Of a stretch of 64,000 nucleotides of DNA, positions 55,644 to 63,754 are shown in pieces. The notes beneath the pieces are model-generated. The model was given only the letters and a program-made list of their open reading frames with translations. It did not search any database and had not been told where the DNA came from. The stretch comes from Kineococcus rubinsiae (lineage in GTDB: Bacteria > Actinomycetota > Actinomycetes > Actinomycetales > Kineococcaceae). Each line of letters opens with the position of its first letter. The first letter of the stretch is position 1. The position numbers and the translations under genes are program-made. The stretch spans positions 95,052-159,051 of the forward strand of contig NZ_VWPY01000004.1 of assembly GCF_011839805.1 (NCBI RefSeq). The letters are read 5' to 3'.

Positions 55644-56078
55644 ATGTCCTCAGCCGCGTCTGACACGCCGCGTCCGGCCCAGCAGCGCAGCCCCGCCCGG
55701 CGCTACAGCGGAAACATCTACGAGACCGTCTCCGGCTTCCCCACCGCTGACGACCTCATGCGCGCCTGTCTGGAGGGCGCCCGAGCCACCATCGACGACC
55801 TCACCGCCCGAGCTCCGGAGATCAGCAGCGACCCCTACTTCCAGGGGGACCTGGAGCACGCCCAGGGGGCCATCGAAGGCTTCACCGCTCTGCTGGACGT
55901 CGCTCGTCAGACACCTCGTCCCGCTCTCGATGCCCCGATGCGAGCTCTCGACGACGACGGTCAGCTGATCGCCGAAGTCACCTTCAACATGCACATCGAG
56001 ACCACCGACGGCGCCTACGCGCTGGCCTCGGCGACACTGCCCCATGCAGGAGGAGCCCCGATGCTCGGAGACTCCTGA
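55644..56078 (+). CDS. Protein of unknown function
   Basis: 144 aa from ATG 55644. No signal peptide or membrane segment. The middle is strongly helical (DDLMRACLEGARATIDDLTARAPEISSDPYFQGDLEHAQGAIEGFTALLDVARQ), and the C-terminal third is beta-like (DGQLIAEVTFNMHIETTDGAYALASATL). Not recognised. It stands alone between repeat loci F and G. Confidence 0.55.
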   Translation: MSSAASDTPRPAQQRSPARRYSGNIYETVSGFPTADDLMRACLEGARATIDDLTARAPEISSDPYFQGDLEHAQGAIEGFTALLDVARQTPRPALDAPMRALDDDGQLIAEVTFNMHIETTDGAYALASATLPHAGGAPMLGDS

Positions 56079-56098
56079 CGAACGGTGATGGTTACGCT

Positions 56099-56116
56099 CA
56101 CGCCGCTGGTCGCGCG
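56099..56116 (+). repeat. Island repeat, locus G (single unit)
   Basis: CACGCCGCTGGTCGCGCG, one transition from the consensus core, 20 nt after the stop of the 144-aa gene and preceded by ACGCT. Confidence 0.85.
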
Positions 56117-56167
56117 CAACGTCCGGCGGGCGTGACGTGAGGGGGCACCACACGCGACTGTGTACCG

Positions 56168-56767
56168 GTGACCGTCACCCTGTGCTGCGATGTCTCCGCG
56201 GCTGCCTGGCTCGACAGCACCGACTCCTCGTGGGGGAAGCTGGTCTGCCTGGGACCCGACGGCTTCGAGCGCTACGCCCGGTTGCGCTTCATCCCCGACC
56301 CCACCGAGACCGGCCAGCGAGAGGGCGACGTAGCCGGCGACGAGGACCGTGGGACGGAGACCGAGCAGTTGCGTACCGCCGTGGATGTCCTGAGCGCCCA
56401 CACCACGACCGTCGACGCCTGCTACTTCGCCCTCTGGGACGGCTGGGGCGTCACCCCAGCCGGTGGATCAGCCCGCCCGACCTGGCAGCTTCCCGACCGC
56501 GACTACTTCCTCTTCCAGGGCCCTCTGTCCGCCCTCGGCGACGAGGACCAGTGGCGCGAGGCACTGCGGACGTCGGACGCCCGATGGTGGTTGCCCGTCC
56601 CCGCCTTCGTGTGGCCCGCGGACCGGGCCTGGTGCCTGACCAAGGACGTCGACCCGCACTACGCCAGCATCGGCGCCTCCGGTGCCGCCATCGAGGACCT
56701 GCTGGTCCGGTCGGGACTGGATCTCGTCCTCTCCGACCCAGCGGACACGCCACCGCACTACTCCTGA
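56168..56767 (+). CDS. Unnamed three-paralogue family, member 1
   Basis: 199 aa from GTG 56168, no signal or membrane segment. Shared blocks with the genes at 58601 and 59452 are YFALWDGWG (about residues 85-93), DYFLFQGPLSAL (about 111-122) and WPADRAWCLTKDVDPHYASIGAS (about 149-171), ending in an ABC-type pairing of hydrophobic helix and strand (AIEDLLVRSGLDLVL). It is the shortest member, with a reduced N-terminal part. Its function is unknown. The many aromatic residues and the single-domain layout resemble immunity-type or binding proteins, but nothing proves that. Confidence 0.65.
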   Translation: MTVTLCCDVSAAAWLDSTDSSWGKLVCLGPDGFERYARLRFIPDPTETGQREGDVAGDEDRGTETEQLRTAVDVLSAHTTTVDACYFALWDGWGVTPAGGSARPTWQLPDRDYFLFQGPLSALGDEDQWREALRTSDARWWLPVPAFVWPADRAWCLTKDVDPHYASIGASGAAIEDLLVRSGLDLVLSDPADTPPHYS

Positions 56768-56798
56768 GCCACGCACGGCACCGCACACCTCGCGTGTT

Positions 56799-56815
56799 CA
56801 TGCCGCGACCAGGAC
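56799..56815 (+). repeat. Weak island-repeat relic, locus H
   Basis: CATGCCGCGACCAGGAC, preceded by GCGTGTT, 31 nt after the stop of family member 1. Only the first nine bases match the core. The rest of the 205-nt spacer up to the next gene shows nothing recognisable. Confidence 0.35.
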
Positions 56816-56972
56816 GTCGCCGACATCTCGACACGTCTGGGGCGAGCACTGGATCAGCGCGGCGCACAGGCGCCTCAGCGGCGGTCGATGCTGCTCTCGA
56901 ACTTGGTCACCTGACCTGTGCGTGTGACGGTCCACGACTTGCTCGAGCGGAACCCCGAACAGGCGCGCGGAC

Positions 56973-57830
56973 TCACGTCGCCTCGAGTTGCCGCACGCTC
57001 CAGTCCGCGCAGTCGATGACCTCGACGCCTTCAGCCGTGATGAGGATCAACGTCCTGCCCCCGCGCATCGTCGCTGTACCGCCGACGCGGTGGTCTGAGG
57101 GACGTCGCTCCAGGACCTCCCCGTCGTCGCTGAACCGGAACAGGGAGTTCCTCCCCTCGGAGGTCTCGTGGACTGCGACCCAGGTCTCCGTCACGGGGTC
57201 GTGGAGGACATGACGGAAGTGCTCGGCCACCCTCGCCCGCTCCCGCCCGTCGGGGTCGATGATGCGCAACGGTCCCCCGATCTCCGCGACCGCCAGGTGT
57301 TCGCCGTCGGTGGCCGCGGACACGAACCCGCCACGGCCGGACGTCGAGATCCTCGACCCCAGCGGATCCAGCGAACCGTCCAGCAGGCGGCACCAGTCGC
57401 TGCCCAACGCCAGCAAGACGTCTGGACGCAGCGCGAACACCTGCAACGCCCCCCGCAGGGAGCGCACCTCCTCCCCGGACGCGGCCTCCAGCACGCGGGT
57501 GGCTCTCCGGAGGTAGGTGACGGCCACCCGACCTCCAGCCAGGGCTGTGACGGCCTCCTCGTTCGTGCGGCTGCGGTCCTGCCACAGCCGCTGCCCCGAC
57601 AGGTCGTACCCGCACACGCCGTGGCGCTCCCACGCGCCGGCAACCACGAGAGGACGTTCACCGGACACCAGCGCCCCCCGCCAACCGCCGCCGGAGCCCC
57701 AGACCGTCTCGAGCGTGGCGCAGCGCGCACCACGCGCCAGCGACCACACGTCCACGACCCCCTTGAGCTGAGCCGTGACCAGCAGATCGTCTTCCCACGG
57801 TGGTGCGGCGACATCACGGAGGTCGATCAC
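56973..57830 (-). CDS. WD40/PQQ-like beta-propeller protein of unknown function
   Basis: 285 aa from GTG 57830. A run of blade-like repeats: DDLLVTAQLKGVVDVWSLARG, PLVVAGAWERHGVCGYDLSGQRLW, GGRVAVTYLRRATRVLEAASGEEV, GEHLAVAEIGGPLRIIDPDGRERA and RTLILITAEGVEVIDC. This matches roughly six propeller blades with a variable/DxxG ending. Without a signal peptide it is presumably cytoplasmic. No partner protein is obvious. The region upstream holds the secreted gene at 58002 in the same orientation. Confidence 0.65.
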   Translation of the reverse strand: MIDLRDVAAPPWEDDLLVTAQLKGVVDVWSLARGARCATLETVWGSGGGWRGALVSGERPLVVAGAWERHGVCGYDLSGQRLWQDRSRTNEEAVTALAGGRVAVTYLRRATRVLEAASGEEVRSLRGALQVFALRPDVLLALGSDWCRLLDGSLDPLGSRISTSGRGGFVSAATDGEHLAVAEIGGPLRIIDPDGRERARVAEHFRHVLHDPVTETWVAVHETSEGRNSLFRFSDDGEVLERRPSDHRVGGTATMRGGRTLILITAEGVEVIDCADWSVRQLEAT

Positions 57831-58001
57831 CAGCGCCCACCCTCCCCCGTGGAGTTCATGCCGAGCACTGTGCCCGACGGATCCGACACCAACCGCTCAG
57901 GCGAGGCTCGACGACCTCGCGACTCCTGCGTGGCGGACGCGACCCCCGCGGCGACGACTTCACGGTCTGTCGCGGGCGTGCGAGTTCATCGTCGCGCGTC
58001 G

Positions 58002-58514
58002 TCAGTCGCTGATCTCGACAGCTACCTCCACGCCCGCAGCGCTCACCACCGCCGGACCCGGTACGGCCCCTGGAGGCAGGTCCACCTCCCACGCGATGGA
58101 GTAGCCCTCACCGCGACCGGCTGCGTCGGCAGTGCCCAGCATCCACGACGAGAAGCCCTGCTCCAGCACCAGGTCCACCCCGCGCAGGGGCCTCTCCGAG
58201 CTGGCCGGCGGACCGGCGCACCCCGCGCCCCCCGCACTGGTGTCGTCGCAACCGTCGCGGAACCACTGTCCGGCGACCTGCAGATGCCCGCCCCGCTCCA
58301 CCGTCACCGGGGCCGAACCCTCCCCACCGCCCACCGATGCTGCCTCCGGGTCGGTGCCGATCACCAGCTGCGGGCCCACGCAACTGGCTGCTGCCGACGC
58401 CGCCGGCAGCATGCCCAGCGCGGCGCAGACGAAGGCCAGCACTCCGGTGGCCGCGAAGACTCGACGAGCTCCCACGCCTCGTGGACGCACGCGGCAGTCA
58501 CGGCGTTCCCCCAC
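58002..58514 (-). CDS. Secreted protein of unknown function
   Basis: 170 aa from GTG 58514, with later GTGs possible. The signal peptide RRVFAATGVLAFVCAALGMLPAASAAA ends in an AxA cleavage site; the RRVFA start is Tat-like. The mature part of about 125 residues has three Cys (SCVGPQL, DGCDDTS, AGCAGPP) and a beta-sandwich-like pattern (PVTVERGGHLQVAGQWF, GVDLVLEQG, EVAVEISD). No membrane anchor after cleavage. Not recognised. Confidence 0.6.
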   Translation of the reverse strand: MGERRDCRVRPRGVGARRVFAATGVLAFVCAALGMLPAASAAASCVGPQLVIGTDPEAASVGGGEGSAPVTVERGGHLQVAGQWFRDGCDDTSAGGAGCAGPPASSERPLRGVDLVLEQGFSSWMLGTADAAGRGEGYSIAWEVDLPPGAVPGPAVVSAAGVEVAVEISD

Positions 58515-58600
58515 CCAGGGAGTGCCCGCTCGAACATGCGGTCATGTCGCCGTCCGCCCCGTACCTGGTGGCTGGTGATGCGGACGGGCACGATGACCGG

Positions 58601-59416
58601 GTGAGCATGGAGGGCCTGCAGACGGCAGCCGACCCCGCTGTCGGTGACTGGATCGCCCCCCGCCTGCGCGGCGGCTTCGGCGCGGTGTGCCGCACGGTCC
58701 CGCGCGGTTACCCCGCCTACGCCCGCGTGCTGCACCCGGTGGAGCCCGAACCTGCGGTCGAGCCGACCACGTGGGCCGGGGTCTGCGCCCGCACCGGTCG
58801 CATCCCGCACGCCCTGATGCAGTGGGAGGCCATCACCACTCCCGCCCCGCCACCGCGCTCCGGTGGGGAGGTTCCCCTCTCGCGCGAAGGTCGCTGGGCC
58901 GAGGTCCAGGTCCGCCGCGGCACCCTCAGCCCGCAGGCGCTGAGCCCGTTGCTGGACGTCTTGGCCCCCTTCACCGGCGACCGGTGCCACCACGCGCTGT
59001 GGGAGGGGTGGGGGTGGCTGAGCGGCGGCAGCGTCTTCCTCACCTCCTCCCCCGCCGCCGGCCCTGAACTGCCGGTGCCGAGCCATGCGGCCACACCCGA
59101 TGTGCTCGAGCAGGCCCTGGACGCCTCCCGGTTGTCGCTGCCGGGAAGGGAGTACCTGCTGTTCACCGGTTCCCTGCACGCCGCCCTCGGCATGGGGCAC
59201 CAGGTCACCGACGACTGGTTCGACCCGCAGTCACCCAACCTGTCGTGGCCGGCGAACCGCTCCTGGTGCCTGGCCACCGAGATCGACTTCGACTCCACCC
59301 TCGTCGCCGGCCCGGTCGACCTGGTCGACGCCGTCCTGGCCGCGCCGGCGCTCGAGGCGTGGCCCGTGCACGAGGACGACGACCTGTCCGCCTTCGCTGA
59401 TCACCTCAACACCTGA
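58601..59416 (+). CDS. Unnamed three-paralogue family, member 2
   Basis: 271 aa from GTG 58601 (ATG 58607 also in frame). It is full length, with an N-terminal half also seen in member 3 (RGYPAYARVLHPVEP then TTWAGVCARTGRIPHALMQWEAI). The shared blocks follow in order: HHALWEGWGWL, EYLLFTGSLHAALG and WPANRSWCLATEIDFDSTLVAGPVDLVDAVLAAPALEAWP. The conserved WPxxRxW followed by T/K-D/E-x-D is the family signature. Cytoplasmic by prediction. Function unknown. It lies 35 nt before member 3, so the two are probably co-transcribed. Confidence 0.7.
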   Translation: MSMEGLQTAADPAVGDWIAPRLRGGFGAVCRTVPRGYPAYARVLHPVEPEPAVEPTTWAGVCARTGRIPHALMQWEAITTPAPPPRSGGEVPLSREGRWAEVQVRRGTLSPQALSPLLDVLAPFTGDRCHHALWEGWGWLSGGSVFLTSSPAAGPELPVPSHAATPDVLEQALDASRLSLPGREYLLFTGSLHAALGMGHQVTDDWFDPQSPNLSWPANRSWCLATEIDFDSTLVAGPVDLVDAVLAAPALEAWPVHEDDDLSAFADHLNT

Positions 59417-59451
59417 CCTCGGGGGCAGCCACGCACGCGCAGACTGACCCT

Positions 59452-60213
59452 GTGGACGAACAGCAGCTGCAACCGGCCCCGCCCAGCGCGACCGCGCCCA
59501 CCGCTGCCTGGCTGTCCAAGCTCGAGGCGCCCGGCCCCGGCGCCCCGCGCGGCTTCTCCGCCGCCGCCCGCCTGCTGCACCCCGCCACCGACGCCGACCT
59601 CGACCCCGTCGGCTGGGCCGACGTCGCCGCCGTCACCGGCCACTCGCTGAACCCCGACAGCACCTTCGACGACATCGCCGGCACCGTGCACACCCGCCGC
59701 ACCACCCGCAACGACTGGCCCGGCGGCCCACCCGATCTCGGCGAACTGGGCGACACCGGGTGGGACGCCCTGCTGAGCCACCTCGCCCGGTACTCCGGGT
59801 CCAGCACCCGCTGCCTCATCGCCGTCGACGACTCCTTGACCTGGGTGACCGGCGGGCCCGGCGTGCAGTTCTCCGGCGACCCCCACCACGTCGAGCCACC
59901 CCAGGACCCGGCGTTCTCCTCCTGGCTGCTGAACTCCACGCCCCGTCTGCGGGTCTCCTCGCGCAGCTACCTGCTGCTGACCGCCCCGCTGGACGCGCTG
60001 CGAACCGTCGGGCGGACATGGCGGTACCAGGACCAGCGCTGGTTCGAGCGGCACAGCCCCAGCCTGCTCTGGCCCCTCGACCGGTCCTGGCTGGTCCTCA
60101 CCGACCTCGACCAGGACTACACCTACATCGCCGGCCCACGCGTGCTCCTGGACGCCGTCCTCGCCGATCCCCGGCTCGAAGCCCAGCCGCAGGACACGAC
60201 GCCGCCGTTCTGA
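59452..60213 (+). CDS. Unnamed three-paralogue family, member 3
   Basis: 253 aa from GTG 59452. It carries GFSAAARLLHPATDADLDPVGWADVAAVTGHSLNPDSTFDDI (matching member 2's RVLHPV...WAGVCARTGRIPHALMQWEAI), then the diverged RCLIAVDDSLTWV in place of the ALWxGWG block. RSYLLLTAPLDALRTVG and WPLDRSWLVLTDLDQDYTYIAGPRVLLDAVLADPRLEAQP follow. The signature WPxxRxW is intact. A hairpin follows the gene, consistent with the end of a two-gene operon with member 2. Function unknown. Confidence 0.7.
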   Translation: MDEQQLQPAPPSATAPTAAWLSKLEAPGPGAPRGFSAAARLLHPATDADLDPVGWADVAAVTGHSLNPDSTFDDIAGTVHTRRTTRNDWPGGPPDLGELGDTGWDALLSHLARYSGSSTRCLIAVDDSLTWVTGGPGVQFSGDPHHVEPPQDPAFSSWLLNSTPRLRVSSRSYLLLTAPLDALRTVGRTWRYQDQRWFERHSPSLLWPLDRSWLVLTDLDQDYTYIAGPRVLLDAVLADPRLEAQPQDTTPPF

Positions 60214-60268
60214 CGTCTCCGCGTCGCCCGTCGCGAGCAGCGCGCTCGGGCCGCGGTGCTGAACGCAC

Positions 60269-60292
60269 GGCCGCGCCGCGATCCGCGCGGCC
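60269..60292 (+). terminator. Probable hairpin terminator after paralogue member 3
   Basis: GGCCGCGC (60269-60276) and GCGCGGCC (60285-60292) form a perfect 8-bp stem with an 8-nt loop, 55 nt after the stop codon. Confidence 0.4.
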
Positions 60293-60448
60293 GCGGCCTG
60301 GCGGTCGTGGCGAAGATCGCGCCGTCGGCTCGGACACTCGAACTCGGTCTTCGACTCCGGTGGTGAGCCACGAGTGCCACGATGTCCCCAGCTCATCGCC
60401 CACCGCGTACCGCGGTCGCGTGGTCCCCACCCTGAGGAGCCTTCTCCC

Positions 60449-60898
60449 ATGGACAGGCACGGACGCGCTCAGCGGTGGGCCGGCACCCGTCGAACCGCTC
60501 TGGCGGGCACGCTGCTGGGTACCGTCGGCGGGGCCGTCACCGGCGCCCTGGCACTGGTCGGCGATCCCGAGCTGAGCACCGGATCCGAGCTGGCTCTCGG
60601 CGTGTTCTACGGGGCTCCCTTCGGTGCGCTGTTCGGTGCAGCCTCCGGCCTCGTCAGCGGCACGGTCGGTGGATGCCTGGCCGTCCACCTGGTGCGTGAG
60701 CACGTCGTCCTGGCCCGAGCCGTGCTGGCGGTGTGCTGTGGCGCGCTCATCGCCGCCGCCTCCGCGTGGAGCCTGCCGCCAGGCCCGGTCCACCTGGTGG
60801 GCACCGTGCTCGCCACGGCAGCCGCGGTGGCAGCGGCCTGGCTCAGCGCTTCCTGGTGCTTCCGGCCCTTGCGCACCGACGACGGGCCCACCGGCTGA
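60449..60898 (+). CDS. Small membrane protein of unknown function
   Basis: 149 aa from ATG 60449 behind TGAGGAG. Four hydrophobic segments: TLLGTVGGAVTGALALVG, LALGVFYGAPFGALFGAASGLVSGTVGGCLAVHL (long, with a GxxxG-rich centre), LARAVLAVCCGALIAAASAW and LVGTVLATAAAVAAAWLSA. Glycine-rich helices suggest tight packing. Not recognised. It stands alone between the paralogue pair and the nitrilase-like gene. Confidence 0.6.
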   Translation: MDRHGRAQRWAGTRRTALAGTLLGTVGGAVTGALALVGDPELSTGSELALGVFYGAPFGALFGAASGLVSGTVGGCLAVHLVREHVVLARAVLAVCCGALIAAASAWSLPPGPVHLVGTVLATAAAVAAAWLSASWCFRPLRTDDGPTG

Positions 60899-61362
60899 GA
60901 CGCGTTGCACCGCAGTCCCCCTACCGCAGCTGGGTCACACGTCCGAGAAGCCGTCCCTGGCGTTCTCCAGCGGTGAGGTGCAACCGCGTCGCGGGCCGAT
61001 CCCCGGTCCGCCGACCCACCGCCCAGGCGGCGCGTAACCCCGGTCGGTCGCGCTCGAAGGGGTTCCTCGACGGCTCCTCCCCGCCTCCACCAGCCGGGCG
61101 AGTGTCGCAGCCGTCGTGCTCGACGCTGCGGAGTCAGGCGCCTCCGGCGCCCTCGTTCCGCTCGGAACCTGAGCCGGTGATCCTCCACCGCGAGACGGTG
61201 GTGGACACGCAGATCAGCGGCCCCCTCGCCCTCCCGGTCGTGCCGCGATCCGCGTGGTCCTGGGAACCCGCGCGGTCGTGCGTGACGAACGACCGTGGAT
61301 CGCGCGCCGCCACCGCGCCCGGCGTCCACCTCGACGTCAGCTCGCGCCGACAGACTGGGCGT
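60899..61362. other. 464-nt gap containing a gene scrap
   Basis: No intact gene. The only recognisable piece is the C-terminal fragment at 60935-60985 of a second propeller-like gene. The rest has short open frames in several phases without family resemblance or start signals. Confidence 0.5.
60935..60985 (-). pseudogene. C-terminal scrap of a second copy of the 485-aa propeller-like gene
   Basis: The minus strand reads CTSPLENARDGFSDV and then TGA at 60935-60937. The gene at 49360-50817 ends RTPPLEDARDGYLDM and then TGA. Seven of nine positions in PLExARDGx agree, and so does the position relative to the stop. Similarity fades upstream of about 60985. Confidence 0.5.
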
Positions 61363-62193
61363 GTGAGCACCCTCCGCATCGCCGTCACCCAGCCCGACGC
61401 CAGCCCGGACCCCCACCGCAACGGAGAGGTCACCCGCCGGCTGATGCGGACCGCGGCGGCGCAGGGAGCGCGGCTGGTGCTGTTCCCCGAAGGCCACCTC
61501 TCCGGGTACGCCAAGGAGCAGGTCCACGACTTCGCGGACACGGACTGGCCGACGGTGCGGGCGGAGACGCAGGCCGTGGCCGATCTCGCGGCCGAGCTCG
61601 GAGTGTGGGTGGTCCTGGGTTCCGCCCACCCGCTGACGCCTCCGCACCGACCGCACAACAGCGTGTACGTCATCTCCGACACCGGGCAGGTGGTGGACCG
61701 CTACGACAAGCGCTTCTGCTCGGCCACTGAGACCCTGCACTTCTACACCCCCGGGACCGAGCCGACGGTGTTCGAGGTCGACGGGTACCGCTTCGGCATC
61801 GCCGTGTGCGTGGAGATCAACTTCCTCGAGGTGTTCAGTGAGTACGCCGCCCTCGGGGTGGACTGCCTGCTCCTGCCCACCTACCCCGTCGACGCGATCT
61901 TCCGGACGAAGGCGCAAGCCCTGGCCGCCATCAACAACTACTGGGTCGCCGTCTGCTCCGTCGCCCAGACCCACCACCTCGTGCCCTCGGAACTCTTCGG
62001 CCCCGACGGGACGTCTCTGGCGGCGGCGTCCGCTGGTGAGGAGATCGTCCTCGCCGACCTGGACCGCACGGACCCGGAGTTCCACATCGCGCTGGACCTG
62101 GCACGTCCCTGGCGCTCCAGCGCCCTCGACGGCAGCTTCTACCGAGGGCACCACGTGCGGGACCCTCGCAGCAGCGACAGGACCGCGCTCTGA
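61363..62193 (+). CDS. Nitrilase-superfamily carbon-nitrogen hydrolase
   Basis: 276 aa from GTG 61363. The catalytic Glu-Lys-Cys triad is visible: Glu in LFPEGHLSGY, Lys in DRYDKRFCS and Cys in IAVCVEINF. The sandwich fold segments VVLGSAHP and NYWVAVCSVAQ are also present. Amidase or N-carbamoylase activity is the usual role. EINF replaces the common CYDxxFPE after the Cys, so the substrate group is unclear. It lies upstream of the APH-like gene with a spacer of 85 nt. Confidence 0.87.
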   Translation: MSTLRIAVTQPDASPDPHRNGEVTRRLMRTAAAQGARLVLFPEGHLSGYAKEQVHDFADTDWPTVRAETQAVADLAAELGVWVVLGSAHPLTPPHRPHNSVYVISDTGQVVDRYDKRFCSATETLHFYTPGTEPTVFEVDGYRFGIAVCVEINFLEVFSEYAALGVDCLLLPTYPVDAIFRTKAQALAAINNYWVAVCSVAQTHHLVPSELFGPDGTSLAAASAGEEIVLADLDRTDPEFHIALDLARPWRSSALDGSFYRGHHVRDPRSSDRTAL

Positions 62194-62278
62194 CTCGGTT
62201 CGCTCCCCGACCGCGCCAGGTGCTCGCGGGATCGGTCGACGCTTCCCGTGCCGGTGAGCTCGTGAGAACGTTCCCGCC

Positions 62279-63340
62279 GTGGACCTCCCCACCGGTGCGA
62301 CCGATGACGAGCCCGCGCGCGCCTTGACCGGCGCACCGGCCACGCTGTCCGACACCGAGAGGGCCGTCCTGGGCGACCTCTCGACGGCACAGGTCCTCTC
62401 CCTGTTCGACGGCTTCACCCGCGACCACCTCGCTCGATCCATCGACCACGTGACGTTCCGGGCCGGTCGCATCGACGTCGTCTGGGGCGTCCGGCTCACC
62501 GACGGCCGGGACGTGGTGATCAAGGCGCACCGTCGCCCGGTCGACGTGCCCGCCGTCGTCGCAGCGACGAGAGCGAAGGACCTGCTGGTCGCGGCCGGGT
62601 TCCCCTGCCCTCAGCCGCTGGCCGGGCCCCTCGAGGTGGCCGGGCACGTCCTGGTGGCCGAGACGCGGCTGAGCACCGGCCAGGCGCCGGACGGGCGTGA
62701 CCCGGTGGTGCGCCGACTGCTGGCCCGAGGACTAGCCCGGCACGTCGACCTCCTGCGTCAGGCGACCTCCGAGGACCCCGACAGCGCCTTGGTCGAAGGA
62801 GCCGGCACCGGCCCGTCGTGGTGCCGCTACCAGCACGGTCCCTGGCCGGTCCCGCACGATCCGATCGTGGACTTCACCGCCTGCCCGCCGGGCTGCGAGT
62901 GGCTGGACGACTTCGCGCGGCGGGCGAGTGAGCAGGTCCTCGCCCACCGCAGCCACGACGTCGTGGTCGGGCATGCCGACTGGTACGCCGGCAACGTGGC
63001 CGTCGCCGACGGGCAGCTGGTGGGCACCTTCGACTGGGAGCTCGTCGCGGACGCCGAGGCTGTCGTGGCCGCCTTCAGCGCCGCCGGGTTCGCCTCCAGC
63101 TCCAGCAGCGGTGGCGGGTTGTCCACCCCGGAGGAGACGGCGGTGTTCCTGCAGGACTACGAACAGGCTCGCGGCGTCCCCTTCGACGAGGCGGAGCGGA
63201 GGGCCGCAGGTGCGGCGGCGGGGTGGATCGTGGCGTTCAACGCCCGGTGGGAGACCGCCATGCGTCCCGGCCTCGAGGACGGGGCGACCACGGCCCTGCT
63301 GCGGGCCCGCGGGGAGGACTACCTGTCCCTGACCTGGTGA
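62279..63340 (+). CDS. Aminoglycoside phosphotransferase-fold (APH) family protein
   Basis: 353-aa kinase-like protein. The N-lobe has the ATP Lys in DVVIKAHRRPVDVPA. The catalytic loop is VVGHADWYAGNV (HxDxxxxN: His/Asp near residues 226-228) and the metal-binding motif is GTFDWELVAD (DFDW/DWE type) near residue 245. These families phosphorylate small molecules, and only some confer antibiotic resistance. Nothing in the context identifies the substrate. The GTG start is 85 nt after the nitrilase-like gene. An island repeat follows 11 nt after the stop. Confidence 0.85.
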   Translation: MDLPTGATDDEPARALTGAPATLSDTERAVLGDLSTAQVLSLFDGFTRDHLARSIDHVTFRAGRIDVVWGVRLTDGRDVVIKAHRRPVDVPAVVAATRAKDLLVAAGFPCPQPLAGPLEVAGHVLVAETRLSTGQAPDGRDPVVRRLLARGLARHVDLLRQATSEDPDSALVEGAGTGPSWCRYQHGPWPVPHDPIVDFTACPPGCEWLDDFARRASEQVLAHRSHDVVVGHADWYAGNVAVADGQLVGTFDWELVADAEAVVAAFSAAGFASSSSSGGGLSTPEETAVFLQDYEQARGVPFDEAERRAAGAAAGWIVAFNARWETAMRPGLEDGATTALLRARGEDYLSLTW

Positions 63341-63351
63341 GGACGCGCGGT

Positions 63352-63403
63352 CGTGCCGCTGGTCGCGCGACCGCTGACGCCCGGTCATGCCGATGTGCGA
63401 GCG
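63352..63403 (+). repeat. Island repeat, locus K (one clear and one diverged unit)
   Basis: CGTGCCGCTGGTCGCGCG at 63352 and CATGCCGATGTGCGAGCG at 63386. This is the last copy in the window, directly after the APH-like gene, in the same orientation as all the others. Confidence 0.85.
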
Positions 63404-63754
63404 CAAGCTGAGCAAGAGGATCACCCGCATCCGCGCCATCCGTGCGGTCAGGATCCGAGGGCCCTGCTGCGGCACCGGCTCACCGAGACACCTCGGACGC
63501 ACGGCGTCGAGCAGGACGCGGCCTGCGCCCGGGCCGAGACCACCCGCGGCTCATCGAGGGTGACCCCAGGGACGAGCAGGTCCGCCGCAGCAAGCTCGAC
63601 GGCTCTCACCTGCGGCGCGAGCACACCGTGACCTGGTCCACGACCCCACGCTCTGAGAACGAGCTGGTCGCCTACCTTTTTCTGCTGTCCAGCGTCGCGA
63701 GCACCTGGGATGTGGGGAACGCCGACCGCTGGGCCGACTTCCACACGCCCACCG
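63404..63754. other. Stretch without a recognisable gene up to the insertion element
   Basis: A plus-strand frame ends at 63759 (SENELVAYLFLLSSVASTWDVGNADRWADF) but has no start signal and no family resemblance. It may be the remains of a gene cut by the IS481-type insertion. Confidence 0.35.

Noticed and set aside
48766..63403. Integron attC sites / gene-cassette array
   Set aside because: The repeats sit between small genes in uniform orientation, but they lack the GTTRRRY/RYYYAAC core sites and long imperfect palindromes of attC, and no integron integrase is seen. The cassette idea itself is kept as an open hypothesis.
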